In this document: piece after piece, positions 23,041-34,180 of the stretch
Layout: every line of letters begins with the position of its first letter
Numbering within the stretch: the stretch's first letter is position 1
Origin: Corythoichthys intestinalis
Lineage: Eukaryota > Chordata > Actinopteri > Syngnathiformes > Syngnathidae
Reading direction: 5' to 3'
Assembly: GCF_030265065.1 (NCBI RefSeq)
Contig: NC_080410.1
Coordinates: forward strand, 49,396,398-49,460,397
DNA length: 64,000 bases
Notes under the pieces: model-generated
The model's database searches: none
Told to the model about the DNA's origin: nothing
What the model saw: the letters and a program-made list of their open reading frames with translations, nothing else
Program-made: the position numbers and the translations under genes

Positions 23041-23190
23041 GTACCTGACAGCGAAACATTTGACGGACGGCCAAGTGAGCCAATGACAGTGTACGCTTTG
23101 AAAACGTGAAATGTAAAGGACCAATCATGTGCCCGGAAATGACAAGCGAGGGTGGGCTCTTTTAAAGGCGGAATCAGTTGCATCAGTTTG
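23041..23190 (-). promoter_or_regulatory. pycr1: Candidate pycr1 promoter and non-coding first exon
   Basis: This CpG-containing, apparently non-repetitive block holds CCAAT boxes at 23080-23084 and 23121-23125, a TTTTAAA at about 23159 and a perfect TTGCATCA at 23178-23185, the C/EBP-ATF (amino-acid response) core bound by ATF4. On the minus strand a donor-like CAG|GTACAG falls at 23045/23044. It could splice to the acceptor-like GCAG|GTAGG just above the pycr1 start codon. PYCR1 is a known ATF4 target. The link to pycr1 is inference. Confidence 0.35.
23178..23185. promoter_or_regulatory. C/EBP-ATF response element core
   Basis: TTGCATCA matches the amino-acid response element core used by ATF4 with C/EBP partners. 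An 8-mer can occur by chance; its value comes from lying between CCAAT boxes upstream of a proline-synthesis gene. Confidence 0.35.
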
Positions 23191-23568
23191 TGCCGCGGGG
23201 GGAACATGAGCAACAGATGTCGACCAGCTAGCACAATGCTAACATCTGCTGGCGGAATGTGGAAAGACACATTTACAAATAAGCATTTCAAGTTCATAAT
23301 AAAATAGTAGTTCTAAAAAAAATGATAGTTAGTAAAATAGTTAAATTCCCCGTGGCTAACTATAAACAGGGCCAAGATACAAGATGTGGAAAACAACTCT
23401 TCAGTGATTTATTGGTTGGCCTATTGAAAAATATCCAACAGATAAGGAATATAAATAAACGTATGAATACTGTAGGCAAAAGCAAATGCTTCCAGAAAGA
23501 CTTAAAAAAATCAAACTTTCAACGGATAACAGAAAAACTGCTTATATGAGCATTTGGCTCAGTGCAAT

Positions 23569-24415
23569 TACCGTAATTTTCGGACTATAAGCCGTCACTT
23601 TTCCCCCTCACTTTAAATCCTGCGGTTTATAGTCCAATGAGGCTTATTTGTTGATTTATTTGGGTTAATAGGTAACACTTTATTTGACAGCGGCAACATA
23701 AGACCGTCATAAATGTGGCATGACACCATCATGGGCATTACTGAATGCTTATGACAGATGTCATTAGGTGTCATCCGGCAAATTATGTCACTAACTTTGT
23801 TTATGTCTAGCTCGGGTCTTTTACATCCATTCAAAAGTGAGCTATTTTGCCGGATAACACTAAGTGACATCTGTCATAAGCATTCATGATTGCTCATGAC
23901 AGTGTCATGTCGTAATTATGATTGTCTAATAACAGTCTTATGGCGCCACTGTCAAATAAAGTATTACCAAATACCATAAGTAGCAATTAATGAAACAACT
24001 GGAATAGTAACTGAAGAAATAATTAGCACATAACAGGAATTTTGATTGTTATTTACATCTGTAGTGCTGCAACGCATGCTAGGAGGCATGTTGGATGACA
24101 ACAGTGTTGGCAGCAGAGGTTGACTGTCTACCCCAAGGGCGCAGTGATGGCCAAATGAAGCTTCTTGAAGCAATCAAGCTTTGAACCAATTGGCTGCATG
24201 GTGGTTCATTTGGTCTTATGACAGTCGTATGATGCCACTGTCAAATAAAGTGTTACCAGTTAATATCTTTTGGTGCAAATATCCCATAATACAGTGAGGA
24301 CAGCTGCTGCTTATAGTCCAGTGCGGTTTATCTATGAACAAATGTCGTTTTTGTGTCAAATTTGGTGGGTGGCGGCTTATAGTCAGATGTGCCTTATAGT
24401 GCGAAAATTATGGTA
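23569..24415. mobile_element. Mariner-type MITE with nested element
   Basis: Its ends are TACCGTAATTTTCGGACTAT and ATAGTGCGAAAATTATGGTA, inverted copies bounded by TA. Internal motifs (CTTATAGTCCAGTGCGG) repeat the terminal theme. It carries the insertion at 23671-24257. Confidence 0.8.
23671..24257. mobile_element. TIR element GGTAACACTTTATTTGACAG
   Basis: GGTAACACTTTATTTGACAG at the left is mirrored by CTGTCAAATAAAGTGTTACC at the right, and a third copy of that end lies at about 23948-23969. Flanking GGTTAATA and AGTTAATA resemble an 8-bp duplication. Non-autonomous. Confidence 0.8.
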
Positions 24416-24419
24416 AATA

Positions 24420-25380
24420 TATTGAGATTTATGTGTTTAACCGTTGCATACAAACTGTAATACATACATCCATTTTCTCAGGGAAAAAAACCCCACATTG
24501 TTTTAGTACTGATATGTTGAGTGAGTTACACACACTTATTTTCGACATAGTGATTGATTTTTACATTGTGGGAGACAAAAAAAAATCACTGTGTGCTAGC
24601 TCTTACATACTGATGTCCAACACTGAACATACACACCAGGGTGATTGTGGCAATACCCAGAGAGGCAGCGTAGGGAATAATGAAATACATGAAGGAACAC
24701 AAAAACAAACTAAAAGATGTAAAATGTAGAGTTGTCCGATAATTACTTTTCAACTGATAATGATTAACTGAGAGGCTGTACGAGCATGAAGCAGAAAAAC
24801 ATAAATATATTTCTTAAAATTAAAAAACGATTTTTTAAAAGTCATCTGGTGAAAATTCTAGTTTTAATATCGCAATTTATCGCAAATCCCCATAAAGTCG
24901 CAATGTCAGTTTTTTCCAATATTGTTCAGCCCTATGTAGCGCTGCGTATATTTCCTGGAAGAGTAAACCCCAACTAGGGGGCACGTGCTTAACAGTGGCC
25001 AAAACAGGTATCAGGAGTCATGAAAGTGAAACTGATCTCGCGCCTCTGTGACTTGGGGTACCACACGGTTCACTTTCGTGGTTTCATTTTACGCATTTTT
25101 TATATACTCCAGTTCGCTCGGCATTAAGTTGGAAGGGGCCAGCTCTGCTAATGGCTGAGCGGAGACTTAGCACACTAGACGAGCTCTGTACTAACGGCCA
25201 TCTCCGTGCAATATGCGACTGGAGGACCGCCAACCAGCACTGAATTGAAGCATATTATTGCGACGTACATTTGAAGGTCCATGAAAGATTTGTGAATGCA
25301 CCATTAGCTCATCACAGCTCGTTCATGTTAATCGAGCGGTTCCACATTTAAAATTACGAGTTGGTGGAGAGCTAGATGCA
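24420..25380. other. Intergenic DNA with one probable transposon end
   Basis: About 24727-24937 ends in ATTGTTCAGCCCTA, a hAT-like terminus. The rest shows no gene or repeat I can name. The part nearest 25587 would hold the myadml2 3' UTR. Confidence 0.3.
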
Positions 25381-25587
25381 CACATCAAAACAGGCAGAGA
25401 TGTCTTGCGAGACATAGGTCCCAGACCACTGCCTTACACCATTGGATAATCACTCTGGAAAATCTTTCAGAGACATCTGTGTATAGGTCTTCTACACTTT
25501 GAAGCCCCTTGGAATTCTGTCTGAAGTTCATTAGGTTCACGTCCTGCTTAATCCTGCTGTTGAAAGAATCCCTCAAACAAAAGACAT

Positions 25588-26499
25588 TCAGACAGCGGCA
25601 TTGGTGACAAAGCGAATCCTCTGCGAGTAGACCAGGTCCACAAAATAAAGAATCAGATTGACGTTGGTAAAGACGGCCACCACCATCTTGCTGTCCCAAG
25701 GGCATTCTCCCCGTGGGCAAGGATCCGGGCGAGTGCTCGAGCTATACTTCTTGTCAAAACTGAAGATGGGCCACACCAGCGCCGTGCTAAGGTAGAGGAT
25801 GACAGCCATGAAGGTGTAGATGACCACGAATCGATCGAAGGGGAACCGCAAGGACGCCGTCCTCCCGGATATAGTCAGTAAGATGATCAGCACGGTGATG
25901 GAGAAGCACAGGCTGTACACCACCACGCAGTACTCGGTGGCTATGAAGTTGTTATACTCGCTGTAATTCTCCAGCGCTCCGAAAATAATGCAGGTCACGA
26001 AACCCTGGACCACCTTGAGTAACCCGGACAGGGTGGCCATGTAACCCACCACTGCGCCGGGTTTGGCGCGAGTGATGAAGACTTCGGCAGCGTAGGGGAA
26101 GATGCAAACGCTGGAGATGACGGTCACGGCGATGCGGTAGGCCTGCTCCTCGCAGCCCTCGTCGGGGCAGTCTAGTTCCAGGAAGTAGACGGGGTACACC
26201 ACGGAGGCGGTGATGTACATGAGCGTCGCCAGCATGGCGAAAGCCACTGTCAAGTTGTCCCATGAGATGGGCATGCAGATGTGTAGCCTGGTAATGTCAA
26301 GGCTGAACACCACGAGTGTGACGGCGAAGCAGAAACACCACACAAACATGCAAAAGTACCCGTAGTCGGCGGCGTAGCCCGCATTGTGGGACACTAGGGC
26401 GATGAGGGCGGACCCGAAGAGCAGCTGGCACATTCGGGCTGCGCCTAAAGGTGACAGTACGGCTTCTTTGTTGAGGTAGTGCCCACCGTGAGCATCCAT
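25588..26499 (-). CDS. myadml2: Myeloid-associated differentiation marker-like protein 2
   Basis: A 303-residue multi-pass membrane protein of the MYADM family (human MYADML2 is about 307). It has two MARVEL-type four-helix units, hence about eight transmembrane segments. Family blocks seen include VLSPLGAARMCQLLFGSALIAL near residue 15 (quoted in part), TRLHICMPISWDNLTVAFAM, GYMATLSGLLKVVQGFV, PFDRFVVIYTFMAVILYL and the end CPWDSKMVVAVF then DLVYSQRIRFV. The coding region is one exon, as in mammals. An acceptor-like AAGACAG lies about 12 bp before the ATG, so a 5' non-coding exon is likely. MARVEL proteins act in membrane apposition and trafficking; the precise job of Myadml2 is not known to me. 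It sits between pycr1 and notum as in human. Confidence 0.95.
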   Translation of the reverse strand: MDAHGGHYLNKEAVLSPLGAARMCQLLFGSALIALVSHNAGYAADYGYFCMFVWCFCFAVTLVVFSLDITRLHICMPISWDNLTVAFAMLATLMYITASVVYPVYFLELDCPDEGCEEQAYRIAVTVISSVCIFPYAAEVFITRAKPGAVVGYMATLSGLLKVVQGFVTCIIFGALENYSEYNNFIATEYCVVVYSLCFSITVLIILLTISGRTASLRFPFDRFVVIYTFMAVILYLSTALVWPIFSFDKKYSSSTRPDPCPRGECPWDSKMVVAVFTNVNLILYFVDLVYSQRIRFVTNAAV

Positions 26500-26529
26500 C
26501 TTGAAGAACTCCTGTCTTGAAATCTCAAG

Positions 26530-27178
26530 TTCTTGTTTTTATAGGTGGTCCTTAATTACAAGGATCTACTCTGTAGTGGACAACCCTTTCCAGTACGTTT
26601 TAGAAGATCACAATAAAGTTTTAAACCAGTAAGAGTAATAATATAGTCTGTTACCCAACTGAAAACTCTTTAGTATATTCCAAGGTCGGTCCTTAGGTTA
26701 AATCAGCGGATCTGCCATCCAACAATAGCCCTCTTAGGCTAACAGGTGCATTGCTTTGTGGTCCTGTCAGTCAAGATCTTCAATGTCGCCCTTCATCGGA
26801 AAAACTGTCCAAATTGTTTCGTCCTTTGTGCTTTTCGTCCGTCCGGGTGTCGAGGTGGATTGCTGTGGATGGCTGTTGAAATGAAAGTTCCTACCATGCC
26901 CGGGGTTACAAGCTAAAGTGCTAAAAATAGGGGCTCCATATTCCACAGCGGTGTGGGAGGCTACATGTGGCGGGCAGCAGGGGAGTCGTCTTTCTTGAGA
27001 GGCTGAGTCAAATCTCCTGCCATAAGAAAGTGCTGTTTATACCGCGTGTAATGACAGGGCGGACGGCTGAGACGCCCATTAGAGACAGCAATTACACACG
27101 ATCCAAGGGGAAAATTATACAGAAGCAGGAACTTGGAAGTGAACATGAATTAGTAGTTACTGAAAATACGTATCGGAC
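26530..27178. other. Upstream of myadml2: no recognised feature
   Basis: It should hold the myadml2 promoter and non-coding exon. I could not place either. No repeat family was recognised. Confidence 0.35.
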
Positions 27179-28351
27179 TTAAAGAGCATAGGACAGGAGA
27201 AAAAAAGTCTTAAATAGCATTATTATGTGATTTAGAATCATATTTTGAGACGATTCGACTATATACAACAATTTAGCAAAGCGGAGATGACGAGAAATTA
27301 GTCTTTTAATCTGCCGGTTAGCCACGCCTACCGTTGTAGGGCTCTAGCGTCCCCAACAGGTGGATGACAGCGGGAGAATGGCGTCATCGGTTTTACTATT
27401 CAGCCCATTGAGGGGGAATTATGCAGAACGAGGAAAACGCGACGAAGAGAGACACAAAATGTCATTGTTTCAGTCGCTCTACTCCAATATTTTTACAGGA
27501 TGTTCTTTTTATCCAAGTATTTTTCTCCAATAGCTAAATAAATGGCTTGGGAAGGACCAGTCAGCCCGTTGAAAACGCGACGAAGAAAGCCGCAAAATGT
27601 CATTGTTCCAGTCTCTCTACTCCAATATTTTTACAGGATATTCTTTTTATTCAAGTATTTCCCCAATTGCTAAATAAACGGCATGGTCATTACAAATAAC
27701 AGTCTTGTGCTTAATGGAATATGAAATAATGAAAATGCACCTATTCAGGACGACATGGCAAAATGACTCCATAATGGTCAAAACTGTCGACTTCACCTTT
27801 ACTGTCGCACCTCCCGAACGATATTTTATGACACCTAAATCGGGCTTATGTCGTTTTCCTTCCCCGGCTTGGGAGAATGTAAACAAGCCAAGAGGCGTGA
27901 CAGCTAGCCGACATGCTAACCCGAACCGAGTGATGTTTCAAAGTCTTTGAAGCGGAAAATCACACATAACTAGGCCGGATGTTTTGACATGACGACTGGG
28001 TTGTCGATTGTCTTTGCCGGAGAGCAATTTACAGATCGTGCCGTTTGGCTGGCGTGATGCGAAAAATAAACGCATTAATCCGCAAAATCAACTGAATCCT
28101 TAGTCCTCGCACACAACAGTGTACTGCTGTATAGTGAAGAGGACTCCTTCTCTCGTAAACGTCACAGCGCCGTCCTCCTCAATGCAAGACCAAAGCCGGA
28201 AGTCACTCATTTTCATGGCGCGGGATTAAAAAAACTAAATAAATATAGAGATCGCTTCCACACACATCCAAGCGGTCCTTATCATTCAGGAGCATAAAAT
28301 ACCGCGTGTATTATGAAATAAACATGCTTTTTCGTGTCACAGGCACTTTAA
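27179..28351. mobile_element. TIR element family F, copy 1
   Basis: Its ends are imperfect inverted repeats (CTTAAAGAGCATAGGACAGG and, reversed, CTTAAAGTGCCTGTGACACG). It shares long blocks with 38522-39290, for example CATGGCAAAATGACTCCATA and GACAGCTAGCCGACATGCTA. An internal tandem duplication repeats a 'CGCGACGAAGA...CCAATATTTTTACAGG' segment at about 27437 and 27570. Confidence 0.7.
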
Positions 28352-28685
28352 GATACATGAATGCTAAGATGTTGGATGATGTCTATTTTGGATACTGAAT
28401 TATCTTCGCTTCACCCTCCTTTTGACTCACCTCTCCTCGGTTATCAGGCCAACCACATGGTGTCCATGAGTAAATATAATTAGCCAAAGACAGAGGTGGG
28501 TAGTAACGCTAGGGTTGCCAACTCCCTGAAAAAGAAATGAGGAACACCTCATTGGTAGAGCCGGCCGGCCAGTTAATCGTCATCCTTTAGGTATTTTTTT
28601 GTATTTGTAATACAAAATATACTACAATTAAATCTTTCCTGCTGAAGTTAAAATTGTGCAATTTAACGCTTGACATCCTGAGCCT

Positions 28686-28721
28686 GTGTGTGTGTGTGTG
28701 TGTGGGGGGGGGGGGGGGGCA
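28686..28721. repeat. (TG)n followed by a G run
   Basis: About nine TG repeats run into a 16-base G tract (28705-28720). Such a tract can form G-quadruplex DNA and is prone to length change. Confidence 0.8.
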
Positions 28722-28879
28722 GTTAAAAAAAAAAAAAAAGCATTGTATTTAAAAAAATTGCAGGTAGTTTTTTTTTTTTTTTTTTAATGCGTTCAAAGTC
28801 TGCTCAGCAATGGCATTTTCACAAATGATCACTCCAAATAAAATGAATTTAACCTATTATTAATGACATTATAATACTA

Positions 28880-30122
28880 ACGTATTGGCCCGAATATAAG
28901 ACAATGTTTTTTGCATTGAAATAAGACTGAAAAAGACGGTCTAGACATTATACGCATTCACGACGCTAGATGGCGCCAGATATCATTGAAGCGATGTTCT
29001 TTCATGACTCATGACAGATCTCAGGTACTGTCAAGTTTAACCAGTTTGCATTATTTTATTGCAATGTTTTTTCTTATTCAGATTTGTTTCAATACTACAG
29101 TTAAAGCTAGACTTCACTTTGATTGTTGATGCAGTTATTGCAATTTTGTTGTTTTATCACAATAGTTTGGTTTATTTACATTTCAAAAACCAGAAGCCAA
29201 TCATTTACGAATGTGATTGCACTTTAGTTTACATTAGGGCTGTCAAACGATTAAAATTTTTAATCGAGTTAATTACAGCTTAAAAATTAATTAATCGTAT
29301 TTAATCACAATTAATCGCAATTCAAACCATCTATAAAATATGCCATATTTTTCTGTAAATTATATATATATATTCTGTAAAATAAATTGTTGGAATGGAA
29401 AGATAAGACACAAGATGGATATATACATTCAACATACGGTACATAAGGACTGTATTTGTTTATTATAACAATAAATCAACAAGATGGCATTAACATAATT
29501 AACATTCTGTTCAAGCGATCCATGGATAGAAAGACTTGTAGTTCTTTAAAGATAAATGTTAGTACAAGTTATAGAAATTTTATATTAAAACCCCTCTTAA
29601 AGTTTTCGTTTTAATAAAATTTGTAAAATTTTCAATCAAAAAATAAACTGGTATCTCGCCATTGTTGATGTCAATAATTACTTACACAATGCTCATGGGT
29701 GCTGAAGCCTATAAAATCAGTCGCACCCAAGCGCCAGCAGAGGGCGGCAAAACTCCATAAAACACAATTAACAAGCAGGTCACTGTACTGTCATTTAAAT
29801 CTGTCTGAGCGGGACATGTGCGTTGATTGCGTCAAATATTTTAACGTGATTAATTTAAAAAATTAATTACCGCCCGTTAACGCGATAATTTTGACAGCCC
29901 TAGTTTACATATTTAAATGCTCAGATATTAAGATTTGAATGAGGTAAAATAACATGCTTTTTCTCTCAAATATATTGTTATAATCATTTGTTTCAGATGT
30001 ACTGTAATGATTTTCTGTATAAAAATTAATTTGGTGTTCAAAAAGTCTTTTTTCAAACTTGAGTCTTGAAAAAGAGGCGGTCGTCTTATAATCAGGGCCG
30101 TCTTATATTCGGGCCAATACGG
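28880..30122. mobile_element. TA-flanked MITE with CGTATTGGCCCGAATATAAG ends
   Basis: The left end ACGTATTGGCCCGAATATAAG (quoted minus its first base in the title) is mirrored by TTATATTCGGGCCAATACGG, with TA on both sides (28878-28879, 30123-30124). A hAT-alpha copy sits inside it. Confidence 0.88.
29235..29902. mobile_element. hAT-alpha element, short form, reversed
   Basis: 668 bp from TAGGGCTGTCAAACG to ATTTTGACAGCCCTA, with a perfect 8-bp duplication GTTTACAT at 29227-29234 and 29903-29910. Innermost element of the nest. Confidence 0.95.
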
Positions 30123-30950
30123 TATAATGAATTTGACATATGATTATAACACTATTAGTAAAAATGGAGAACGCAGAGAGGAACAAGATAACAAATGATC
30201 ATTTTGAACTGTCTTTTTACTCCCTCTTCATTCGAACCTCTGACATCCTACACTCTTAGTATGTTGTCTTCCATTAGCTACAGTACCTCACCTCAACCAA
30301 TGAGATGAGTGGGATTTCGTATTGTTATTGTTCCGTCAGCTCATTGGTCAAAATGCAGGATAGGCTGGGGAATGCATTTCCCTGCATATTCTTGTAAAGC
30401 TCTATATTTATTGGTTCTACATATATAAATAAATATTTTCGAGTTTGATGATAACAAGGGATAAAGCCCCTTTAAAGGTCAATAAGGGACGCGTACTTTT
30501 GTTTCTGAATATCACACGATTCCGTTTTCAAGGGACAGTTGGCAACCATAAGTAACGCGTTACATTTACTCCATTACATTTACTTGAGTAAGTTTTTGAG
30601 AAAATTGGTATTTCTACACTCTTTATTGTGTAAAAACTTTTGAGAAAAATTGGTATTTCTACACCCAGTATGTTTAACTTATTTGTTGCCATTGACAGAG
30701 ATAGATGTCCAGTCCATAGCTAGCAGCAAAGTTTATTAAAACTGGTCATTTTTTGGGGTGGCTAATGTTACTAATTCACTTTGGCTAACTTGCTTGTAAA
30801 ACCCCGACCAAACATTAGCATTAGCTTCAGCTGTGTTAGCCCTAAAGGAAAAACAAACAAACAAAAAGACCATAAAATTACCAGGGCAAAATATATATTT
30901 TAAAAATTTATTCATTAATCATATTTAAATTTATTATTATATGTTTATTT

Positions 30951-31667
30951 TACGGCACCCCTAGAGGGGCATCGACATAAATAAAATAAATTTAAGCAAT
31001 CTGGTGCGCACCGGAAACTGTGGTGCACACCAGATTGTTTCTCGTGCGCACCAGATTGTGTCTTGTGCGCACCAGAAACAATCTGGTACACTTTAGCATT
31101 ATTTAGTATTTAAGCTAGCAGACTTTTGACATGCAAGTTAGCCAATTGCTGTCAAGATTAGCATTACATAGTATTTAAACTAGTAGACTTTTGCTATGGA
31201 AGTTAGCCAATTGCTGCAAACATGAGCATTATATAGCATTTAAGCTAGCGTACTCTTGCTATGCAAGTTAGCTAATTGCTATTAACATGAGCATTATATA
31301 GCATTTAGGCTAGTGGACTATTGCGATGCAAGTTAGTCAATTGTTGTAAACATTAGCATTATATAGCATTTAAGCTAATGGTCTATTGCTATGCAAGTTA
31401 GCCAATTGTTTTACTCGTTAGCATTATATAGCATTTAAGCTAGCGGACTATTGCTATGCAAGGTAGCTAATTTCTATAAACATTAGCATGATATATATAA
31501 TAAACTAGCGGACTATTGCTATGCAAGATAGCCAATTGTTATAAACATTTGCATTTTATAGCATTTAAGCTAGTTTAAATGCTATATAATGCTAATTTTT
31601 TACCAGATAGTGCCTGGTGCACACTATTTATTTAAATTTATTTGTCCCTTTAGGGGCTTCGTATTAT
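30951..31667. mobile_element. GGTGCGCACC element with internal minisatellite
   Basis: Outer parts CCCCTAGAGGGGCATCGACA and, at the right, GTCCCTTTAGGGGCTTCG are roughly inverted. From 31000 to 31090 the palindrome GGTGCGCACC or close variants occurs several times. The centre is the 65-bp minisatellite. A second, interrupted copy is at about 18575-22070. Confidence 0.7.
31095..31578. repeat. 65-bp minisatellite, about 7.4 units
   Basis: Unit AGCATTATATAGCATTTAAG then CTAGCGGACTATTGCTATGC and AAGTTAGCCAATTGTTATAA plus a short joint. The units differ from one another by several bases. The same phrase occurs once, not in tandem, inside each hAT-beta copy (for example near 62630). Confidence 0.88.
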
Positions 31668-32300
31668 TTAAAGAATTAAATAGTTAATTGTATATGTAGA
31701 TACGTATATATATTTTAATAACCCATGTCAAAATACACTAATACGACACTTTTATGTCAAATTGAGGGTCGCAAAATATTGTCCGGCGGGCCTCAATTGG
31801 CCACCGAGCCACACGTTTGGGACACCGGCTCTAAAAAAATTATATGCAAAGATTATTTTAAAGAAAAATAACGAGAACAATTCGTTTTTTTGAATGAATG
31901 TAATGTGTCTTATCTTTCAGGTCTAATACAAAGACATGCAAACACAAAGAGGAGGGAAAAAACAGTCATGTATTTACAATTTTACAAAGAATCACTTCTC
32001 TGCGAGAAAAAAAATAGCACTTATAAATATGATTTACATAACAAAATAAATATGTAAATAACCAATAACGATGGATTTTCTCCCGTGACAATATGTTTCA
32101 GAATAAAATTACAATGAGTAGGTTTGAGAAAAGATGTCCACCCGTTCATACGGCATTGCTATTATATTAAAAGGTGATCTCTTCGCAAATATAAGCACAG
32201 AGTTAACATGGTGAACACGCCTATACAAATACTCTAAAAATATACAATACACAATATTCGTCTCCCTTTGGATGGTCATTGTATTGATTGGCCAAACTAC
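31668..32300. other. Intergenic AT-rich DNA, nothing recognised
   Basis: A GGCCTCAATTGGCCACCGAG...GTTTGGGACACC piece near 31785-31830 resembles the end of a Charlie-like hAT. Otherwise no feature can be supported. Confidence 0.35.
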
Positions 32301-32309
32301 TTGTAGTGA

Positions 32310-32560
32310 GGAGCCCAGAATGTTGGTTACGGGTCACTTCCTGTAAATTTTGGATCATTTCCAGGTTACTTTCTGTTGATTTTGGTGTCACATGCTGTTC
32401 ATATTTGGGGCATTTCCAGGTTACTTCTTGTTGATTTTGGGTCTTGGGCCTGTTGGTTTCGGCACATTTTTTGGATCACTTCCTTGACTTACTGTATATT
32501 TTGGATTATTTAATGTTTATTGGTAACTTCTTATTGATTTTGGGGCTTTTAGAGGTGACC
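32310..32560. repeat. Diverged tandem repeat, CACTTCCTGTTGATTTTGG type
   Basis: The phrase (G)GTTACTTC(C)TGTTGATTTTGG with TCATTTCCAGG spacers recurs at least four times in diverged form. AATAAA on the minus strand at 32516-32521 could serve as a poly(A) signal for notum if its 3' UTR crosses the 33-34 kb array; this is speculative. Confidence 0.55.
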
Positions 32561-32845
32561 TCCTGTTGGGGCGAATGAACCAACATAACTGCGGACAGAA
32601 AGTGAGCCAAGTGCGTAACCTCGATCACACAAATCTACGGTTTGACAGCGTCAACGTCAAAATAAAAGCATGTGATTTTGCATCCACAATACGACGGATC
32701 TCCTCCGCGGTTGTCAGGCCGAACCCTATGTTGAAGTATATTCTCAGTTCGGGAACACTTTAAAAGCAACCAAGTTTGTTGCTAACCAAAACAGGCAGTC
32801 CGGATTTTTTCAGTAGGGCCGAGAACCAAAAATGGTATTTGCTAT

Positions 32846-34180
32846 GTGGCAAAAGCCTGCCATGTGATATTTTTTGTCATGTCGCAAAATGGATTTTGCC
32901 ATGTGGCATTTTTTGCCATGTGGCGTGGCAAAAAAATGCCACATGGCAAAAAAATGCCTCATGGAAACATCCATTTTGACACATGGCAAAAGAATGCCAC
33001 ATGGCAAAAAAAATGCCATATCGCAAAATCAATTTTGCCACATGGCAAAAAATGCGACATTGCAAAAAAATGATACACGGCAAAAAAATGCCACATGCCA
33101 ACATCCATTTTTGCCACATGGCAATATAAAAATACCACATGGCAATAAAAAATGCCAAATGGAAAAAAAAAAAAAAAAAAAAAGATATACATGGCAAAAA
33201 AAAAAAAAAGAAAATGCCACATGGCAACATCCATTTTGCCACATGGCAAAAAAAAAGCCACATGGCAAAAACAAATGCCACATGGAAAAAAATGCCACAT
33301 GGCAACATCCATTTTGCCTCATGGCAAAAAATGCCACATTGCAAAAAAAATGATACATGGCAAAAAAAAAACAAAAAACAAAAAAAAACAAAAAAAAAAA
33401 GCCACATGGCATGATCCATTTTGTCACATGGCAAAAATGCCATATGGCAAAACACATTTTGCCACATAGCAAAAAATGCCACATAGCAAAAAAAAAAAAA
33501 AGATATACATGGTAAAAAAAAAAAGAAAATGCCACATGGCAACATCCATTTTGCCACATGGCAAAAAAAAAGCCACATGGCAAAAACAAATGCCACATGG
33601 AAAAAAAATGCCACATGGCAACATCCATTTTGCCACATGGCAAAAACTGCCACATAGCAAAAAAATGATACATGGCAAAAAAAAAAAAAAAAAAAAAAAT
33701 GCCACATGGCATGATCCATTTTTCCACATGGCAATATAAAAATGTCACATGGCAATAAAAAAATGCCACATGGAAAAAAAAAAAAAAAAAGGTATACATG
33801 GCAAAAAAAGAAAAAAGAAAATGCCACATGGCAACATCCATTTTGCCACATGGCAAAAAAAAGCCACATGGCAAAAACAAATGCCACATGGAAAAAAAAA
33901 TGCCACATGGCAAAAAATGCCACATAGCAAAAAAATGCTACATGGCAAAAAAAAAAAAAAAAAAAGCCACATGGCATGATCCATTTTTCCACATGGCAAA
34001 AAAAATGCCACATGGCAAAAAAATGCCACATGGCAAAATCCATTTTGCCACATGGCAAAAAATGCCACATGGAAAAAAATGCCACACGGCAAAAAAATGC
34101 CACATAGCAAAATCCATTTTGCCACATGGCAAAAAAATGCCAAATGGCAAAATCAATTATGCCTCATGGAAAATACCACT
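32846..34180. repeat. Hierarchical GCCACATGGCA satellite array
   Basis: Dozens of copies of an 11-12-bp word, GCCACATGGCA, separated by A-rich spacers or CATCCATTTT. The word is an imperfect dyad (GCCA-CA-TGGC) and holds a CANNTG E-box. A higher-order unit recurs: the landmark G(A/G)TATACATGG stands at 33184, 33502 and 33791, so the period is about 290-318 bp. The array begins 317 bp past the notum stop codon. Because units rarely contain stops, long Phe/Cys/His/Met-rich frames run through it on the minus strand; these are not credible genes. Confidence 0.93.

Larger units (their letters stand above)
28510..30550. mobile_element. hAT element with TAGGGTTGCCAAC termini
   Basis: TAGGGTTGCCAACTCCCTG at the left and CAGTTGGCAACCATA at the right are inverted. 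A perfect 8-bp duplication AGTAACGC flanks it (28502-28509 and 30551-30558). It contains the TA-flanked MITE at 28880-30122. Confidence 0.92.
28490..30900. mobile_element. Host element of a four-level transposon nest
   Basis: AGAGGTGGGTAGTAACGC at 28492-28509 continues as AGTAACGCGTTACATTTACT from 30551. This is the familiar terminus of a fish transposon (GTAACGCGTTACATTTACTCC). The hAT at 28510-30550 split it. Its right end was not found. Confidence 0.6.

Noticed and set aside
24433-24729. 98-codon + strand frame near myadml2
   Set aside because: Compositionally plain, no homologue recognised, overlaps AT-rich DNA; taken as chance.
32877-34127. A 416-codon open frame on the minus strand, and several others of 100-300 codons in the same place
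   Set aside because: They run through the GCCACATGGCA array and repeat the same Cys/His/Met/Trp/Phe words; poly-A tracts give the Phe runs. Lack of stops follows from the repeat unit, not from selection.
32846-34180. Possible CRISPR array
   Set aside because: The words are too short (11-12 bp), spacers are A-rich and themselves repeated, and the genome is a vertebrate.
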